In this document: positions 51,690 to 60,622 of the stretch, one piece after another
Layout of the letters: each line of letters begins with the position of its first letter
Position numbering within the stretch: position 1 is the first letter of the stretch
DNA from: Blautia sp. BIOML-A1
GTDB lineage: Bacteria; Bacillota; Clostridia; Lachnospirales; Lachnospiraceae
Reading direction: 5' to 3'
Assembly (NCBI RefSeq): GCF_009883055.1
Contig: NZ_WWVR01000004.1
Span: 61,906-125,905 of the forward strand
Length of the DNA: 64,000 bases
The notes under the pieces: model-generated
Told to the model about the DNA's origin: nothing
The model's input: only the letters and a program-made list of their open reading frames with translations
The model's database searches: none
Program-made: the position numbers and the translations under genes

Positions 51690-52152
51690 GCGTTTTTTTC
51701 CAATGTTTGTAGATCTGTCAGATAAAAAGATTGTAGTAGTAGGCGGTGGAAATATAGCAACCAGAAGGATCAAGACTCTGCTGCAGTTTACCAGAAACAT
51801 TACAGCAGTAGCTCCAAAGACAACGATGGAGCTCCATGAACTTGGCAAGGCGGGTTTTGTAAATCTGATCAACAGACCGGTGAAGCGTTCTGATTTTACT
51901 ATGGCGTTTATGGTGATCGCTGCGACAAATGACTGGAAACTGAATGATGAGATCTACCGTGTCTGTAAGGAAGAGGGAATCTATGTCAACGTTGCAGATG
52001 ACAAGAGTAAATGTGATTTTTATTTCCCGGGAATTTATATGCAGGACGAGGTTGTTGTGGGAATTACAGCAAGCGGACTGAATCACAAAAAAGCAAGGAA
52101 AGTCCGTGTGGCAATTCAGGAGGCAATGGAGGCATCTGATAATGAAGAATAA
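51679..52152 (+). CDS. Precorrin-2 dehydrogenase, SirC/Met8-like (short form)
   Basis: The 157-residue protein has the NAD-binding loop IVVVGGGNIATRRIKTLLQF and NVADDKSKCDFYFPG, and should oxidise precorrin-2 to sirohydrochlorin. It is shorter than CysG-N/Met8, ending soon after GITASGLNHKKARKVR, so the C-terminal part linked to ferrochelatase activity is reduced. Iron or cobalt insertion may be done by CbiK or another chelatase. It overlaps hemA and hemC by about 11 bases each. Confidence 0.87.
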   Translation: MKNKRFFPMFVDLSDKKIVVVGGGNIATRRIKTLLQFTRNITAVAPKTTMELHELGKAGFVNLINRPVKRSDFTMAFMVIAATNDWKLNDEIYRVCKEEGIYVNVADDKSKCDFYFPGIYMQDEVVVGITASGLNHKKARKVRVAIQEAMEASDNEE

Positions 52153-53053
52153 GATTACGATCGGAAGCAGAGAAAGCAAGCTCGCGGTACTGCAGAGCGA
52201 GATGGTCCGGGATTACATAAAAAACCATGATCCGGAACTTGAGGTAGAAATTCTGACCATGAAGACAACAGGGGATAAGATTCTTGACCGTACACTGGAC
52301 AAAGTCGGCGGCAAGGGCCTTTTTGTAAAAGAACTTGATCATGCTCTTCTTGATGGAAGAACGGAGCTTTCCGTACACAGTCTGAAGGATATGCCGATGG
52401 AAGTTCCGGCAGAACTCCCGCTTCTGGCTTTTTCAAAAAGAGAGGATCCGAGAGATGTACTGGTGCTTCCAAAGGGGGTGACAGAACTGGACAGATCCAA
52501 ACCTCTTGGCTGTTCCAGCCTCAGAAGAACCCTTCAGCTTCGGGAATTGTATCCGGATATGGAGATAAAGAGCATAAGGGGAAACCTTCAGACAAGACTT
52601 CGTAAACTGGATGAAGGACAGTATTCAGGACTAATCCTGGCAGCAGCAGGGCTGAAACGTCTCGGACTGGAAGAGAGGATCAGCCGGTATTTTACAGAAG
52701 AAGAAATGCTTCCGGCAGCAGGTCAGGGAATTCTGGCAGTGCAGGGACGGACCGGTGTGGACTATGCATTCCTGGATGGTTACTGTGATGCGGATGCGTG
52801 GAGTGCAGGATGTGCGGAGAGAGCCTTTGTACGTTGCCTGAATGGCGGCTGTTCTTCTCCGGTAGCTGCCTTTGGAACGGTTGAAGGAGAGATGCTGTTT
52901 CTCCGTGGGCTCTATTATAATGAAGAAACAGGAAACTGGTTTAAGGACAGTATCCTTGGAAACAGGAAGGATGCAGAGGAACTGGGAATTACACTTGCAG
53001 AACAAATGAAAGAATCCGACAGAACAAAGCAGGATAAAGGTGAGGCAGAATGA
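52142..53053 (+). CDS. hemC: Hydroxymethylbilane synthase (porphobilinogen deaminase) HemC
   Basis: HemC joins four porphobilinogens into hydroxymethylbilane. The ATG at 52142 gives MKNKITIGSRESKLAVLQS with GGAGG upstream; a longer frame lies inside the dehydrogenase gene. The 303-residue protein has TTGDKILD, LFVKELDHALLDGRTELSVHSLKDMP, SSLRRTLQL and the cofactor Cys in AFVRCLNGGCSSPVAAF. Confidence 0.95.
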   Translation: MKNKITIGSRESKLAVLQSEMVRDYIKNHDPELEVEILTMKTTGDKILDRTLDKVGGKGLFVKELDHALLDGRTELSVHSLKDMPMEVPAELPLLAFSKREDPRDVLVLPKGVTELDRSKPLGCSSLRRTLQLRELYPDMEIKSIRGNLQTRLRKLDEGQYSGLILAAAGLKRLGLEERISRYFTEEEMLPAAGQGILAVQGRTGVDYAFLDGYCDADAWSAGCAERAFVRCLNGGCSSPVAAFGTVEGEMLFLRGLYYNEETGNWFKDSILGNRKDAEELGITLAEQMKESDRTKQDKGEAE

Positions 53054-54573
53054 AACAGGGAAAAGTATGGCTTGTAGGAGCAGGACCGGGAGATATCGGT
53101 CTTTTTACACTGAAGGGAATGGAAATCCTCTCCCAGGCGGATGTTGTTGTCTATGACAGTCTGGTGGGACAGGGTGTGCTTGCAAAGGTACCTTCTTCTG
53201 CAAGACTCATCAATGTGGGAAAGCGTGCAGACAGGCATACCATGAAACAGGAACAGATCAATCAGGTGCTTCTTGAGGAAGCACAGAAGGGATATCGGGT
53301 AGTAAGGCTCAAAGGCGGAGACCCGTTTCTGTTTGGAAGAGGCGGAGAGGAACTGGAGCTTCTGACTGCGAATGGGATTCCTTATGAAGTGGTCCCGGGA
53401 GTGACTTCCTCAAGCGCTGTGCCGGCGTACAACGGCATTCCGGTGACGCACAGAGATTTCTGTTCTTCTGTCCATATCATTACAGGACATAGAAGAGCAG
53501 GACGAGAATATGATATTGATTTCCAGGCACTTGTCAATACCAGGGGTACTCTGGTGTTTCTGATGGGAATCGCAGCACTGAACGATATCTGTCAGGGACT
53601 TCTGGATGCAGGAATGGATCCAAAGATGCCGGCGGCTGTGCTTCAGAAGGGAACGACCTCCGACCAGAAGCGGGTGGTTGCGACCGTTGCGACGCTTAAG
53701 GAAGAGGTGGAACGACAGGGAATCGAGACTCCGGCAATCATCGTGGTTGGCAGGGTATGCCAGCTTTCTGAGGAGTTTGGCTGGTATGAAAGACTTCCGC
53801 TCGCGGGCTGGAAGATTCTTGTGACACGGCCAAAGGGAAGAAGTTCTCGCACGGCGGACGAACTCCGAAGAAAGGGAGCGGAGGTACTGGAGCTTCCGTC
53901 CATCCGGACAGTTCCGCTGGAAGATCAGAGCAGATTGCATCAGGCACTTGAAAAGATAGAGCAGTATCAGTGGCTGGTATTCACAAGTCCGACAGGTGCA
54001 GAGGTTTTCTTTGAGGAAATGTTTGCAGAGAAAAAGGACATCCGCTGCCTTTCTTCTCTTAAAGTGGCTGCGATTGGACAGGGAACAGCCAAAACACTGG
54101 AGCAGAGAGGAATTCTGGCAGATCTGATTCCGGAGGTTTACGATGGAGATTCTCTGGGAGAAGCTCTGGCACAGGGGCTTGACGGTGGCGAAAACATCCT
54201 GATCCCGCGTGCCTCAAAGGGAAATGCGAATCTGGTTAAGATTCTCATGGAACGTGGAGCACAGGTGGATGATATTCCGACCTATGATACCGTCTATGAG
54301 AAAAATCCTCTGATTGATGTGGCAGCAGAAATAAAAGTGGGCGGAATCGACTGTGTGGTATTTACCAGTGCATCTACGGTAAAAGGCTTTGTGGAAAGTA
54401 CAGGACTTTCTGATTATTCACATGTGACAGCAGCATGTATCGGCAAGCAGACAAAAGCAGCGGCAGACAGCTATGGAATGAAGACATATATGGCTGCAAA
54501 GGCTACGATCGATGATTTGACGACACTTGTTGAAAAAATAAAAACAAACGTAACTGATTCTTCCACAGACTGA
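53050..54573 (+). CDS. cobA-hemD: CobA-HemD fusion: uroporphyrinogen III methyltransferase and synthase
   Basis: Residues 1-250 are SUMT (CobA), which makes precorrin-2: [54 protein letters not shown]. Residues about 252-500 are uroporphyrinogen III synthase (HemD): [38 protein letters not shown]. The fusion couples ring closure to methylation, directing carbon to siroheme and cobalamin. It overlaps hemC by 4 bases. Such fusions are common in Clostridia. Confidence 0.94.
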   Translation: MKQGKVWLVGAGPGDIGLFTLKGMEILSQADVVVYDSLVGQGVLAKVPSSARLINVGKRADRHTMKQEQINQVLLEEAQKGYRVVRLKGGDPFLFGRGGEELELLTANGIPYEVVPGVTSSSAVPAYNGIPVTHRDFCSSVHIITGHRRAGREYDIDFQALVNTRGTLVFLMGIAALNDICQGLLDAGMDPKMPAAVLQKGTTSDQKRVVATVATLKEEVERQGIETPAIIVVGRVCQLSEEFGWYERLPLAGWKILVTRPKGRSSRTADELRRKGAEVLELPSIRTVPLEDQSRLHQALEKIEQYQWLVFTSPTGAEVFFEEMFAEKKDIRCLSSLKVAAIGQGTAKTLEQRGILADLIPEVYDGDSLGEALAQGLDGGENILIPRASKGNANLVKILMERGAQVDDIPTYDTVYEKNPLIDVAAEIKVGGIDCVVFTSASTVKGFVESTGLSDYSHVTAACIGKQTKAAADSYGMKTYMAAKATIDDLTTLVEKIKTNVTDSSTD

Positions 54574-54607
54574 GTGTACGGAACAGTTACAGATAGGAGT
54601 GACAATA

Positions 54608-55591
54608 ATGGATCTGATTCAAAGACCAAGAAGACTGCGTGGCAGTGAAACTCTGCGAAAAATGGTAAGGGAGACAAGAATTGATAAATCTTCTCTGATC
54701 TATCCTCTTTTTGTTAAGGATGGACAGAATATTGAGGAAGAAATTCCGTCCATGGAAGGACAGTTTCGATACAGTGTGGACCGTCTTCCATATGAACTGG
54801 AACGTCTGACAAAAGCCGGCGTCAGCAGTATCATGCTGTTTGGAATCCCGGATCATAAGGACGAGGTCGGAAGCGGAGCCTACGATGAGAATGGTATCGT
54901 GCAGAGAGCTCTTCGTGAAGCCAGAAAACAGTTTCCGGATCTCTATTATATTACAGATGTATGCATGTGTGAGTACACTTCTCATGGACACTGCGGTGTT
55001 CTCTGTGGACATGAAGTTGAGAACGATGCAACTCTGGAGCTGCTTGCCAAAACAGCTCTCTCCCATGTAGAGGCAGGTGCCGATATGGTAGCACCATCTG
55101 ATATGATGGACGGACGTGTTCGTGCGATCCGTGAATGTCTGGATAGAGCAGGACATAAGGAAGCACCGATCATGTCCTATGCAGTGAAATATGCATCCGC
55201 TTTTTACGGACCGTTCCGTGATGCGGCAGGCTCTGCACCGTCTTTTGGAGACCGCAAGAGCTATCAGATGGATTATCATAACCGGAGAGAGGGAATGAAG
55301 GAAGCACTGACAGATATTGAGGAAGGTGCAGACATCATCATGATCAAACCGGCAATGTCCTATCTTGACATGGTTTCAGAAGTGTATAAGGCAACCAATG
55401 TCCCGATTGCAGCTTACAGTGTCAGCGGTGAATATGCGATGGTCAAAGCGGCAGCCAAGATGGGCTGGATCGATGAAGACAAGATTGTCTGTGAGATGGC
55501 AGCAAGTGCTTATCGTGCAGGAGTTTCTATCTATCTGACCTACTATGCAAAAGAATTGGCACGTTTTATTGATGAAGGGAGAATTGGATAA
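54608..55591 (+). CDS. hemB: Delta-aminolevulinic acid dehydratase (porphobilinogen synthase) HemB
   Basis: HemB condenses two aminolevulinates to porphobilinogen. The ATG at 54608 has AGGAG at 54595-54599; the GTG at 54599 overlaps that site. The 327-residue protein has the zinc cysteines in DVCMCEYTSHGHCG, the two active-site lysines in MSYAVKYASAFYGPFRDA and MIKPAMSYLDMV, and SGEYAMVKAAAKMGWID. Confidence 0.95.
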   Translation: MDLIQRPRRLRGSETLRKMVRETRIDKSSLIYPLFVKDGQNIEEEIPSMEGQFRYSVDRLPYELERLTKAGVSSIMLFGIPDHKDEVGSGAYDENGIVQRALREARKQFPDLYYITDVCMCEYTSHGHCGVLCGHEVENDATLELLAKTALSHVEAGADMVAPSDMMDGRVRAIRECLDRAGHKEAPIMSYAVKYASAFYGPFRDAAGSAPSFGDRKSYQMDYHNRREGMKEALTDIEEGADIIMIKPAMSYLDMVSEVYKATNVPIAAYSVSGEYAMVKAAAKMGWIDEDKIVCEMAASAYRAGVSIYLTYYAKELARFIDEGRIG

Positions 55592-56868
55592 TGACGAAAT
55601 CTGAATCTTTATTTGCGAGAGCGGTCAAAAGAATTCCGGGCGGTGTAAACAGTCCGGTAAGAGCATATGGAGCCATCGGTGAGGCACCTCGTTTTATTGA
55701 GCGTGCAGATGGATGTTATATTTATGATGTTGATGGCAATAAATATATCGATTACATAGATTCCTGGGGACCGATGATTCTTGGACATAACTTCCCGGCT
55801 GTACGTGAGAGCGTTCTGAAGGCCTGTGAGAAGGGGCTCAGCTTTGGCTGTGCAACAGAGATAGAAGTTGAAATGGCGGAATTTATCTGTGAGCGCATCC
55901 CTCATGTTGAAATGGTGCGTATGGTCAATTCCGGTACGGAGGCAGTTATGAGTGCAATCCGTACTGCAAGAGGATTCACAGGAAGAGATAAGATCATCAA
56001 ATTTGCAGGATGCTATCACGGACACAGCGATGCGCTTCTGGTAAGTGCAGGTTCTGGTGTGATGACAAGCGGTGTTCCGGACAGTGCAGGAGTTCCGAAG
56101 GGATGTACTAGGGATACCATGACAGCTGTTTACAATGATCTTGACAGTGTCAGAGCTCTTCTTGAAGAGGCACCGGAGCAGGTTGCAGCGGTGATCGTGG
56201 AACCGGTCGGTGCAAATATGGGTGTGGTTCCGCCGAAGAAAGGATTCCTTGAGGGGCTTCGTACTCTGTGTGATCAGTATGGCGCACTTCTGATTTTTGA
56301 TGAGGTAATCACAGGTTTCCGTCTTGCATTTGGCGGAGCAGCAGAATATTTCGGAGTAAGACCGGACATGGTGACCTATGGTAAGATCATCGGAGCCGGA
56401 ATGCCGGTCGGTGCTTATGGTGGAAGAAAAGAGATCATGGAGATGGTTTCTCCGGCAGGCCCTGTATACCAGGCAGGTACCTTAAGTGGAAATCCGATTG
56501 CTATGGCAGCAGGACTGACTCAGCTTAAATACCTCTATGAGCATCAGGAAATTTACAAAGACCTGGAGGTTAAAGGACAGAAATTATATGGAGGTATCGA
56601 AGAAATCCTGAAAGAAACAAACAGTCCGTATCAGATAAACCATGTTTCTTCTCTTGGAAGTATTTTCTTTGCAACAGAAGAAGTCAAAGATTATGCATCT
56701 GCCAAAACTTCTGATACCAGGGCATTCTCAGAGTATTTTCTGTATATGCTCAAAAACGGAATCCATCTTGCACCGTCACAGTTTGAGGCAATGTTCCTTT
56801 CTGTGGCACATACGGATGCTGTCCTGGAAGAAACGCTGGATAAAGTAAGGGCATTTTTTGTAAAATAA
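55591..56868 (+). CDS. hemL: Glutamate-1-semialdehyde 2,1-aminomutase HemL
   Basis: HemL converts glutamate-1-semialdehyde to aminolevulinate. The 425-residue fold-type I PLP enzyme has FARAVKRIPGGVNSPVRAYG, MVNSGTEAVMSAIRTARGFTGRDKIIKF, LIFDEVITGFR and the PLP Lys in VTYGKIIGAGMPVGAYGG. Its ATG overlaps the hemB stop (TAATG). It completes the C5 route begun by hemA six genes earlier. Confidence 0.95.
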   Translation: MTKSESLFARAVKRIPGGVNSPVRAYGAIGEAPRFIERADGCYIYDVDGNKYIDYIDSWGPMILGHNFPAVRESVLKACEKGLSFGCATEIEVEMAEFICERIPHVEMVRMVNSGTEAVMSAIRTARGFTGRDKIIKFAGCYHGHSDALLVSAGSGVMTSGVPDSAGVPKGCTRDTMTAVYNDLDSVRALLEEAPEQVAAVIVEPVGANMGVVPPKKGFLEGLRTLCDQYGALLIFDEVITGFRLAFGGAAEYFGVRPDMVTYGKIIGAGMPVGAYGGRKEIMEMVSPAGPVYQAGTLSGNPIAMAAGLTQLKYLYEHQEIYKDLEVKGQKLYGGIEEILKETNSPYQINHVSSLGSIFFATEEVKDYASAKTSDTRAFSEYFLYMLKNGIHLAPSQFEAMFLSVAHTDAVLEETLDKVRAFFVK

Positions 56869-56913
56869 ATACATCAAGTATAGGATAAAATACATTTCCT
56901 CCTGAATGGAAAC

Positions 56914-56942
56914 TTGTTCTTATACATGCTTTGTGGTATAAT
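56914..56942 (+). promoter_or_regulatory. Promoter of the lactonase-family gene
   Basis: TTGTTC (56914-56919) and TATAAT (56937-56942) have a 17-base spacer. The leader contains a small hairpin (TGCAGA/TCTGCA) and the palindromic repeat at 56991-57016. Confidence 0.7.
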
Positions 56943-56990
56943 AAGGGCACTTGAGTTCATGCAGAGTGTTAGTTCTGCATGGACAGACAG

Positions 56991-57016
56991 GTTACTGCGA
57001 ACGGAAAAACAGTAAC
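56991..57016. repeat. Palindromic repeat GTTACTG-N12-CAGTAAC, copy 2
   Basis: GTTACTG and CAGTAAC flank CGAACGGAAAAA, nearly the same core as the copy at 16543-16569 (GAACGGA). It lies in the 5' leader of the lactonase-family gene. Confidence 0.75.
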
Positions 57017-57047
57017 AAAACAACGCGCGATTTTAGGAGGCAATATC

Positions 57048-58160
57048 ATGGGGAACAAGAAATACGTAGCCTATGTGGGAACATATACCCACGGCAACAG
57101 TAAAGGTATTCAGGTTTATGATGTAGATGTTGAGAAGGGAACACTGAGAGAACGAAGCGAAGTACAGGTCAGCAATGCATCTCATACAGCAATCTCTAAG
57201 AATGGCAAGTTTTTGTATTCGATCGAGGACGAAGGTGTGGCAGTGTTCAGACGTGATGAGAACGGAGATCTGACCCGCATCAACAGAGTCAGCATTGACG
57301 GTATGCGAGGCTGCTTCCTGGCAACAGATGTAGATGGTAAATATCTGTATGTGGCAGGATATCATGATGGTAAGGTGACAGTTGTACATACACGCCGCGA
57401 CGGAAGCCTTGGACGTATTATGGATGGCGTTTACCACAAGGGACTTGGAAGCGTTGCAGAGCGTAACTTCCGCCCACATGTAAACTGTGTGCGTCCTACA
57501 CCGGACAATAAATACCTGTGTGCAGTTGATAACGGAATCGATCAGGTTAAACTCTATCGTATCAATAAGAGACAGCATAAGCTGGAACTGGTTGATATTC
57601 TTCGCTGTCCGAGAGAGAGCGGCCCAAGGATCATTCGTTTCAGTGCTGATGGCAGATTCGCCTATATCCTGTTCGAGCTGAGTAATGAGATTAAGGTTTA
57701 CAGCTATGACGGAAGTGGTCATACTCCTGAGTTCGAACTGCTTCAGAGTATCAGCACACTTACGAAAGAGAAGGATGAGGATGCATTCCATAATGCAGCA
57801 TCTGGTCTTGCACTTGCACCGGATGGAAGGCATCTGTTCTGCACAACCGCAGGTGAGAATACGGTTTCCATGTATGAGATTGACACAGAGACAGGACTTC
57901 TTGATAAGAAATTCACTCTTCCGATTAGCGGTGACTATCCGAAGGATCTTGTGATTTTCCCGGACAATAAGCACATTGCTGTTGCAAACCATGCAAGCAA
58001 TACTGTTACAACATTTACAGTAGATTATGACAAGAATATCATCGTGATGAATGATAAACCCCATCATATTGAAACTCCAAACTCCATTCATATCTGGCCG
58101 GTACCGGATGAGGTAGCACCAGAGGGAGATCAGTCTGAAGAGCAAGAAGAATTTGAATAA
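57048..58160 (+). CDS. Lactonase family protein (beta-propeller, Pgl-like)
   Basis: The 370-residue protein belongs to the 7-bladed YbhE/Pgl lactonase family (KYVAYVGTYTHGNSKGIQVYDVD at the start, RPHVNCVRPTPDNKYLCAVDNG, GLALAPDGRHLFCTTAGENTVSMYEID). E. coli Pgl hydrolyses 6-phosphogluconolactone; whether this one does is unclear. The ATG at 57048 has AGGAGG at 57035-57040; a longer frame from 56979 would translate the repeat. The C terminus is acidic. It is a single-gene unit. Confidence 0.85.
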   Translation: MGNKKYVAYVGTYTHGNSKGIQVYDVDVEKGTLRERSEVQVSNASHTAISKNGKFLYSIEDEGVAVFRRDENGDLTRINRVSIDGMRGCFLATDVDGKYLYVAGYHDGKVTVVHTRRDGSLGRIMDGVYHKGLGSVAERNFRPHVNCVRPTPDNKYLCAVDNGIDQVKLYRINKRQHKLELVDILRCPRESGPRIIRFSADGRFAYILFELSNEIKVYSYDGSGHTPEFELLQSISTLTKEKDEDAFHNAASGLALAPDGRHLFCTTAGENTVSMYEIDTETGLLDKKFTLPISGDYPKDLVIFPDNKHIAVANHASNTVTTFTVDYDKNIIVMNDKPHHIETPNSIHIWPVPDEVAPEGDQSEEQEEFE

Positions 58161-58170
58161 AAAATAAAAT

Positions 58171-58214
58171 GAAATCCCCTGCCGGCTGTCGTATGACTGC
58201 TGACAGGGGATTTC
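58171..58214. terminator. Bidirectional terminator between the lactonase gene and aroC
   Basis: GAAATCCCCTG (58171-58181) and CAGGGGATTTC (58204-58214) pair perfectly. T-rich sequence lies on both sides (GTTTTATTTC on the plus strand, ATTTTATTTTTTATTC on the minus strand). Confidence 0.88.
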
Positions 58215-58238
58215 GTTTTATTTCATTGAGAAAAAAAA

Positions 58239-59333
58239 TTATTTCTGATAAAATTTCTGGATGGAATCCATTCGGGAGGTCATATTGGAGAAGAGCGCAT
58301 CTGTGATCGCCAGAGCACACATGGATTCAACGACCACAACGGCTCTTGGCACGATAACAGGATCGTGGCGGCCGTGGATTTCCAGGGATAATTCGCTTCC
58401 GTCCTTTGTTACAGTATTCTGAGGCTGGCTGATGGAAGGGGTTGGTTTGACCGCAGCACGGAGAACGATCTCGCTTCCATCACTTATGCCGCCCATAATG
58501 CCTCCGGCGTGGTTGCTGGTTTTCGTGATCTGTCCGTTTTCTGTGTGGAAACCGTCATTGTCCTCGGATCCCTTCATCCTGGAAACCTGAAAACCATCAC
58601 CGATCTCAACCGCCTTTACAGCACCTATGGACATAACTGCCTGTGCAAGAACCGCATCGAGCTTCTCAAAAACAGGATTTCCGAGACCGGCAGGAACGTT
58701 TTTGATCCGGCATTCGATGATACCGCCGGCACTGTCCTGATTCTTCATGCATTCCTCCAGATAGGCTCCGGCAGCAGAGGCTGCACTGGCATCCGGCATA
58801 TAAAAGGCATTTCTCGTGATTTCTTCTGCGTCAAAATCCGTGATCTCTACAGGACCGATGGATTTGGTGTAAGTGCAGAACGAAATGCCAAGAGTTTCAA
58901 GAATCCTGGATGCGATTGCACCTGCTGCCACGCGGCCGATGGTTTCACGCCCAGAGGAACGGCCGCCTCCACGGTAATCACGGAAGCCATATTTGGCATC
59001 AAAGGTAAAGTCGGCATGACCCGGGCGGTAGGAGTAAGCAAGATTTCCATAATCCCTGGAACGCTGGTCTGTGTTGCGTACCATGAGCGAGATCGGAGTT
59101 CCGGTGGTTTTTCCCTCAAAAACTCCGGAGAGGATTTCTACCAGATCCCCTTCCTTGCGGGCAGTTGTATAACGACTCTGCCCGGGTTTACGCCGGTCGA
59201 GAAATTTCTGGATATCTTCTTCATTAAGAGAAAGACCGGCCGGGCATCCGTCTATGACAGCTCCAAGAGCTTTGCCGTGAGATTCGCCCCAGGTCGTGAC
59301 AGTAAAGTGATTTCCAAAGCTTGATTTATTCAT
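58239..59333 (-). CDS. aroC: Chorismate synthase AroC
   Basis: AroC removes phosphate from EPSP to form chorismate, using reduced FMN. The 364-residue protein has the family motifs GESHGKALGAVIDGCPAG, YRPGHADFTFDAKYGFRDYRGGGRSSGRET, and the C-terminal GRHDPVIVPRAVVVVESM. It stands alone here, with no other aro genes nearby. The plus-strand open frame opposite to it is not a gene. Confidence 0.95.
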   Translation of the reverse strand: MNKSSFGNHFTVTTWGESHGKALGAVIDGCPAGLSLNEEDIQKFLDRRKPGQSRYTTARKEGDLVEILSGVFEGKTTGTPISLMVRNTDQRSRDYGNLAYSYRPGHADFTFDAKYGFRDYRGGGRSSGRETIGRVAAGAIASRILETLGISFCTYTKSIGPVEITDFDAEEITRNAFYMPDASAASAAGAYLEECMKNQDSAGGIIECRIKNVPAGLGNPVFEKLDAVLAQAVMSIGAVKAVEIGDGFQVSRMKGSEDNDGFHTENGQITKTSNHAGGIMGGISDGSEIVLRAAVKPTPSISQPQNTVTKDGSELSLEIHGRHDPVIVPRAVVVVESMCALAITDALFSNMTSRMDSIQKFYQK

Positions 59334-59637
59334 CTGAATCTGATTCCTTCCTGAAAATTAGAGTGTGAATATACGCATAATGTACAGAATGAGTCTATTT
59401 TAGCATGGTAATGCTCGAAAAACAACAAAAAACATGAGGTTTTAGAGGAGCATGTTAATTTTGGGTAAATCAAAACTGTTGGAATTGACAAAGAACCATG
59501 CACAATTTATAATGTAAGCTGTGCAGCGGTTCGGAGCCGGTAACTGAGAAAGAGTAAAGGGGAACAGGAAGAAAACGGCTGTACAGACACATGGAACTCT
59601 GGGACATGTGTAATATGAGTGGAAGGGGAGTGGAATC
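59334..59637. other. 304-base divergent region between aroC and corA
   Basis: It contains the promoter of corA (59485-59513) and, nearer aroC, AT-rich sequence that probably includes the aroC promoter. The corA leader of about 120 bases has a small stem (CACATG/CATGTG at about 59589-59610). I looked for an M-box magnesium riboswitch and do not see its conserved segments. Confidence 0.6.
59485..59513 (+). promoter_or_regulatory. Promoter of corA
   Basis: TTGACA (59485-59490) and TATAAT (59508-59513) are both consensus, with a 17-base spacer. Confidence 0.85.
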
Positions 59638-60579
59638 GTGGTTAGAATGTTTCGAACATCAGATGGAGCCATTCATGAGATTCAGGAACCACAGGACGGC
59701 TGCTGGATTGCATTGACCAATCCTACAGCAACAGAGATTTTTGAAATATCAGAACAGTTCCAGATAGAGGTCGACGATCTGCGAGCTCCTTTGGATGAGG
59801 AAGAACGTTCCCGTATCGAAGTCGAGGATACTTATACACTGATCCTGGTAGATGTCCCGATGATAGAGGAGCGTAATGATAAGGACTGGTATGGTACTAT
59901 TCCGCTTGGTATCATTGTCACGGACAAGATGATCTTTACGATCTGCCTGGAAGATACACAGGTACTGACAAGGTTTATGGAGGGGCGTGTCCGCAATTTT
60001 TTTACTTATATGAAGACACGTTTTATCCTGCAGATTTTGTATCGAAATGCAAGCATGTATCTTCGTTATCTGCGTATCATTGACAAAAAGAGTGAACAGG
60101 TGGAGGAGAAACTCCATTTTTCACCGCGAAACAAGGAGCTGATCGAGCTTCTGGAACTGGAGAAATCACTGGTTTACTTTACGACATCTCTGCGTTCCAA
60201 TGAGGCGGTTCTGGAGAAACTGATCAAGATCGAAAGCATCAAGAAATACCCGGAAGATACGGAACTTCTTGAGGATGTTATTATTGAGAACACGCAGGCG
60301 ATCGAGATGGCAAATATCTACAGCGGTATCCTTGCCAACATGATGGATGCGTTTGCATCAGTTATTTCCAATAACCTGAATGATGTAATGAAGATCCTGT
60401 CTGTGATCACGATCGTTATGAGTATCCCGACGATCATATTCAGTGCTTACGGAATGAACTTAAGTGCTGTCGGCATGCCATTTTCCAAGACATCATGGGG
60501 ATTTCTGATTGTAATCGTGATCTCGATCGCGGCAAGTATCGTAGCAGCGATCTTTCTGGCAAAAAAGAAATATTTTTAG
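59638..60579 (+). CDS. CorA family divalent cation transporter
   Basis: The 313-residue protein has a long acidic and helical cytoplasmic N-terminal domain and two C-terminal membrane helices, the first ending in the YGMN signature of CorA magnesium channels. The GTG at 59638 is chosen because GGGGAG lies 7 bases before it; the ATG at 59647 is too far. Magnesium is the usual substrate, but some relatives move cobalt or nickel, which would suit a cobalamin producer. That is only a possibility. Confidence 0.9.
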   Translation: MVRMFRTSDGAIHEIQEPQDGCWIALTNPTATEIFEISEQFQIEVDDLRAPLDEEERSRIEVEDTYTLILVDVPMIEERNDKDWYGTIPLGIIVTDKMIFTICLEDTQVLTRFMEGRVRNFFTYMKTRFILQILYRNASMYLRYLRIIDKKSEQVEEKLHFSPRNKELIELLELEKSLVYFTTSLRSNEAVLEKLIKIESIKKYPEDTELLEDVIIENTQAIEMANIYSGILANMMDAFASVISNNLNDVMKILSVITIVMSIPTIIFSAYGMNLSAVGMPFSKTSWGFLIVIVISIAASIVAAIFLAKKKYF

Positions 60580-60622
60580 TCTTTCCAAGTAGTATACTGA
60601 CCGAAAAGGAGAAAGTGATTTT

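Noticed and set aside
56979..57047. Longer N terminus for the lactonase-family protein
   Set aside because: It would translate the palindromic repeat and has no ribosome binding site; AGGAGG marks the ATG at 57048.
57033..58145. 370-codon open frame opposite the lactonase gene
   Set aside because: Shadow of a well-supported gene; Cys- and Ile-rich composition without domain motifs.
59514..59637. M-box magnesium riboswitch before corA
   Set aside because: The leader is short and I do not find the conserved M-box segments; only a small hairpin is present.
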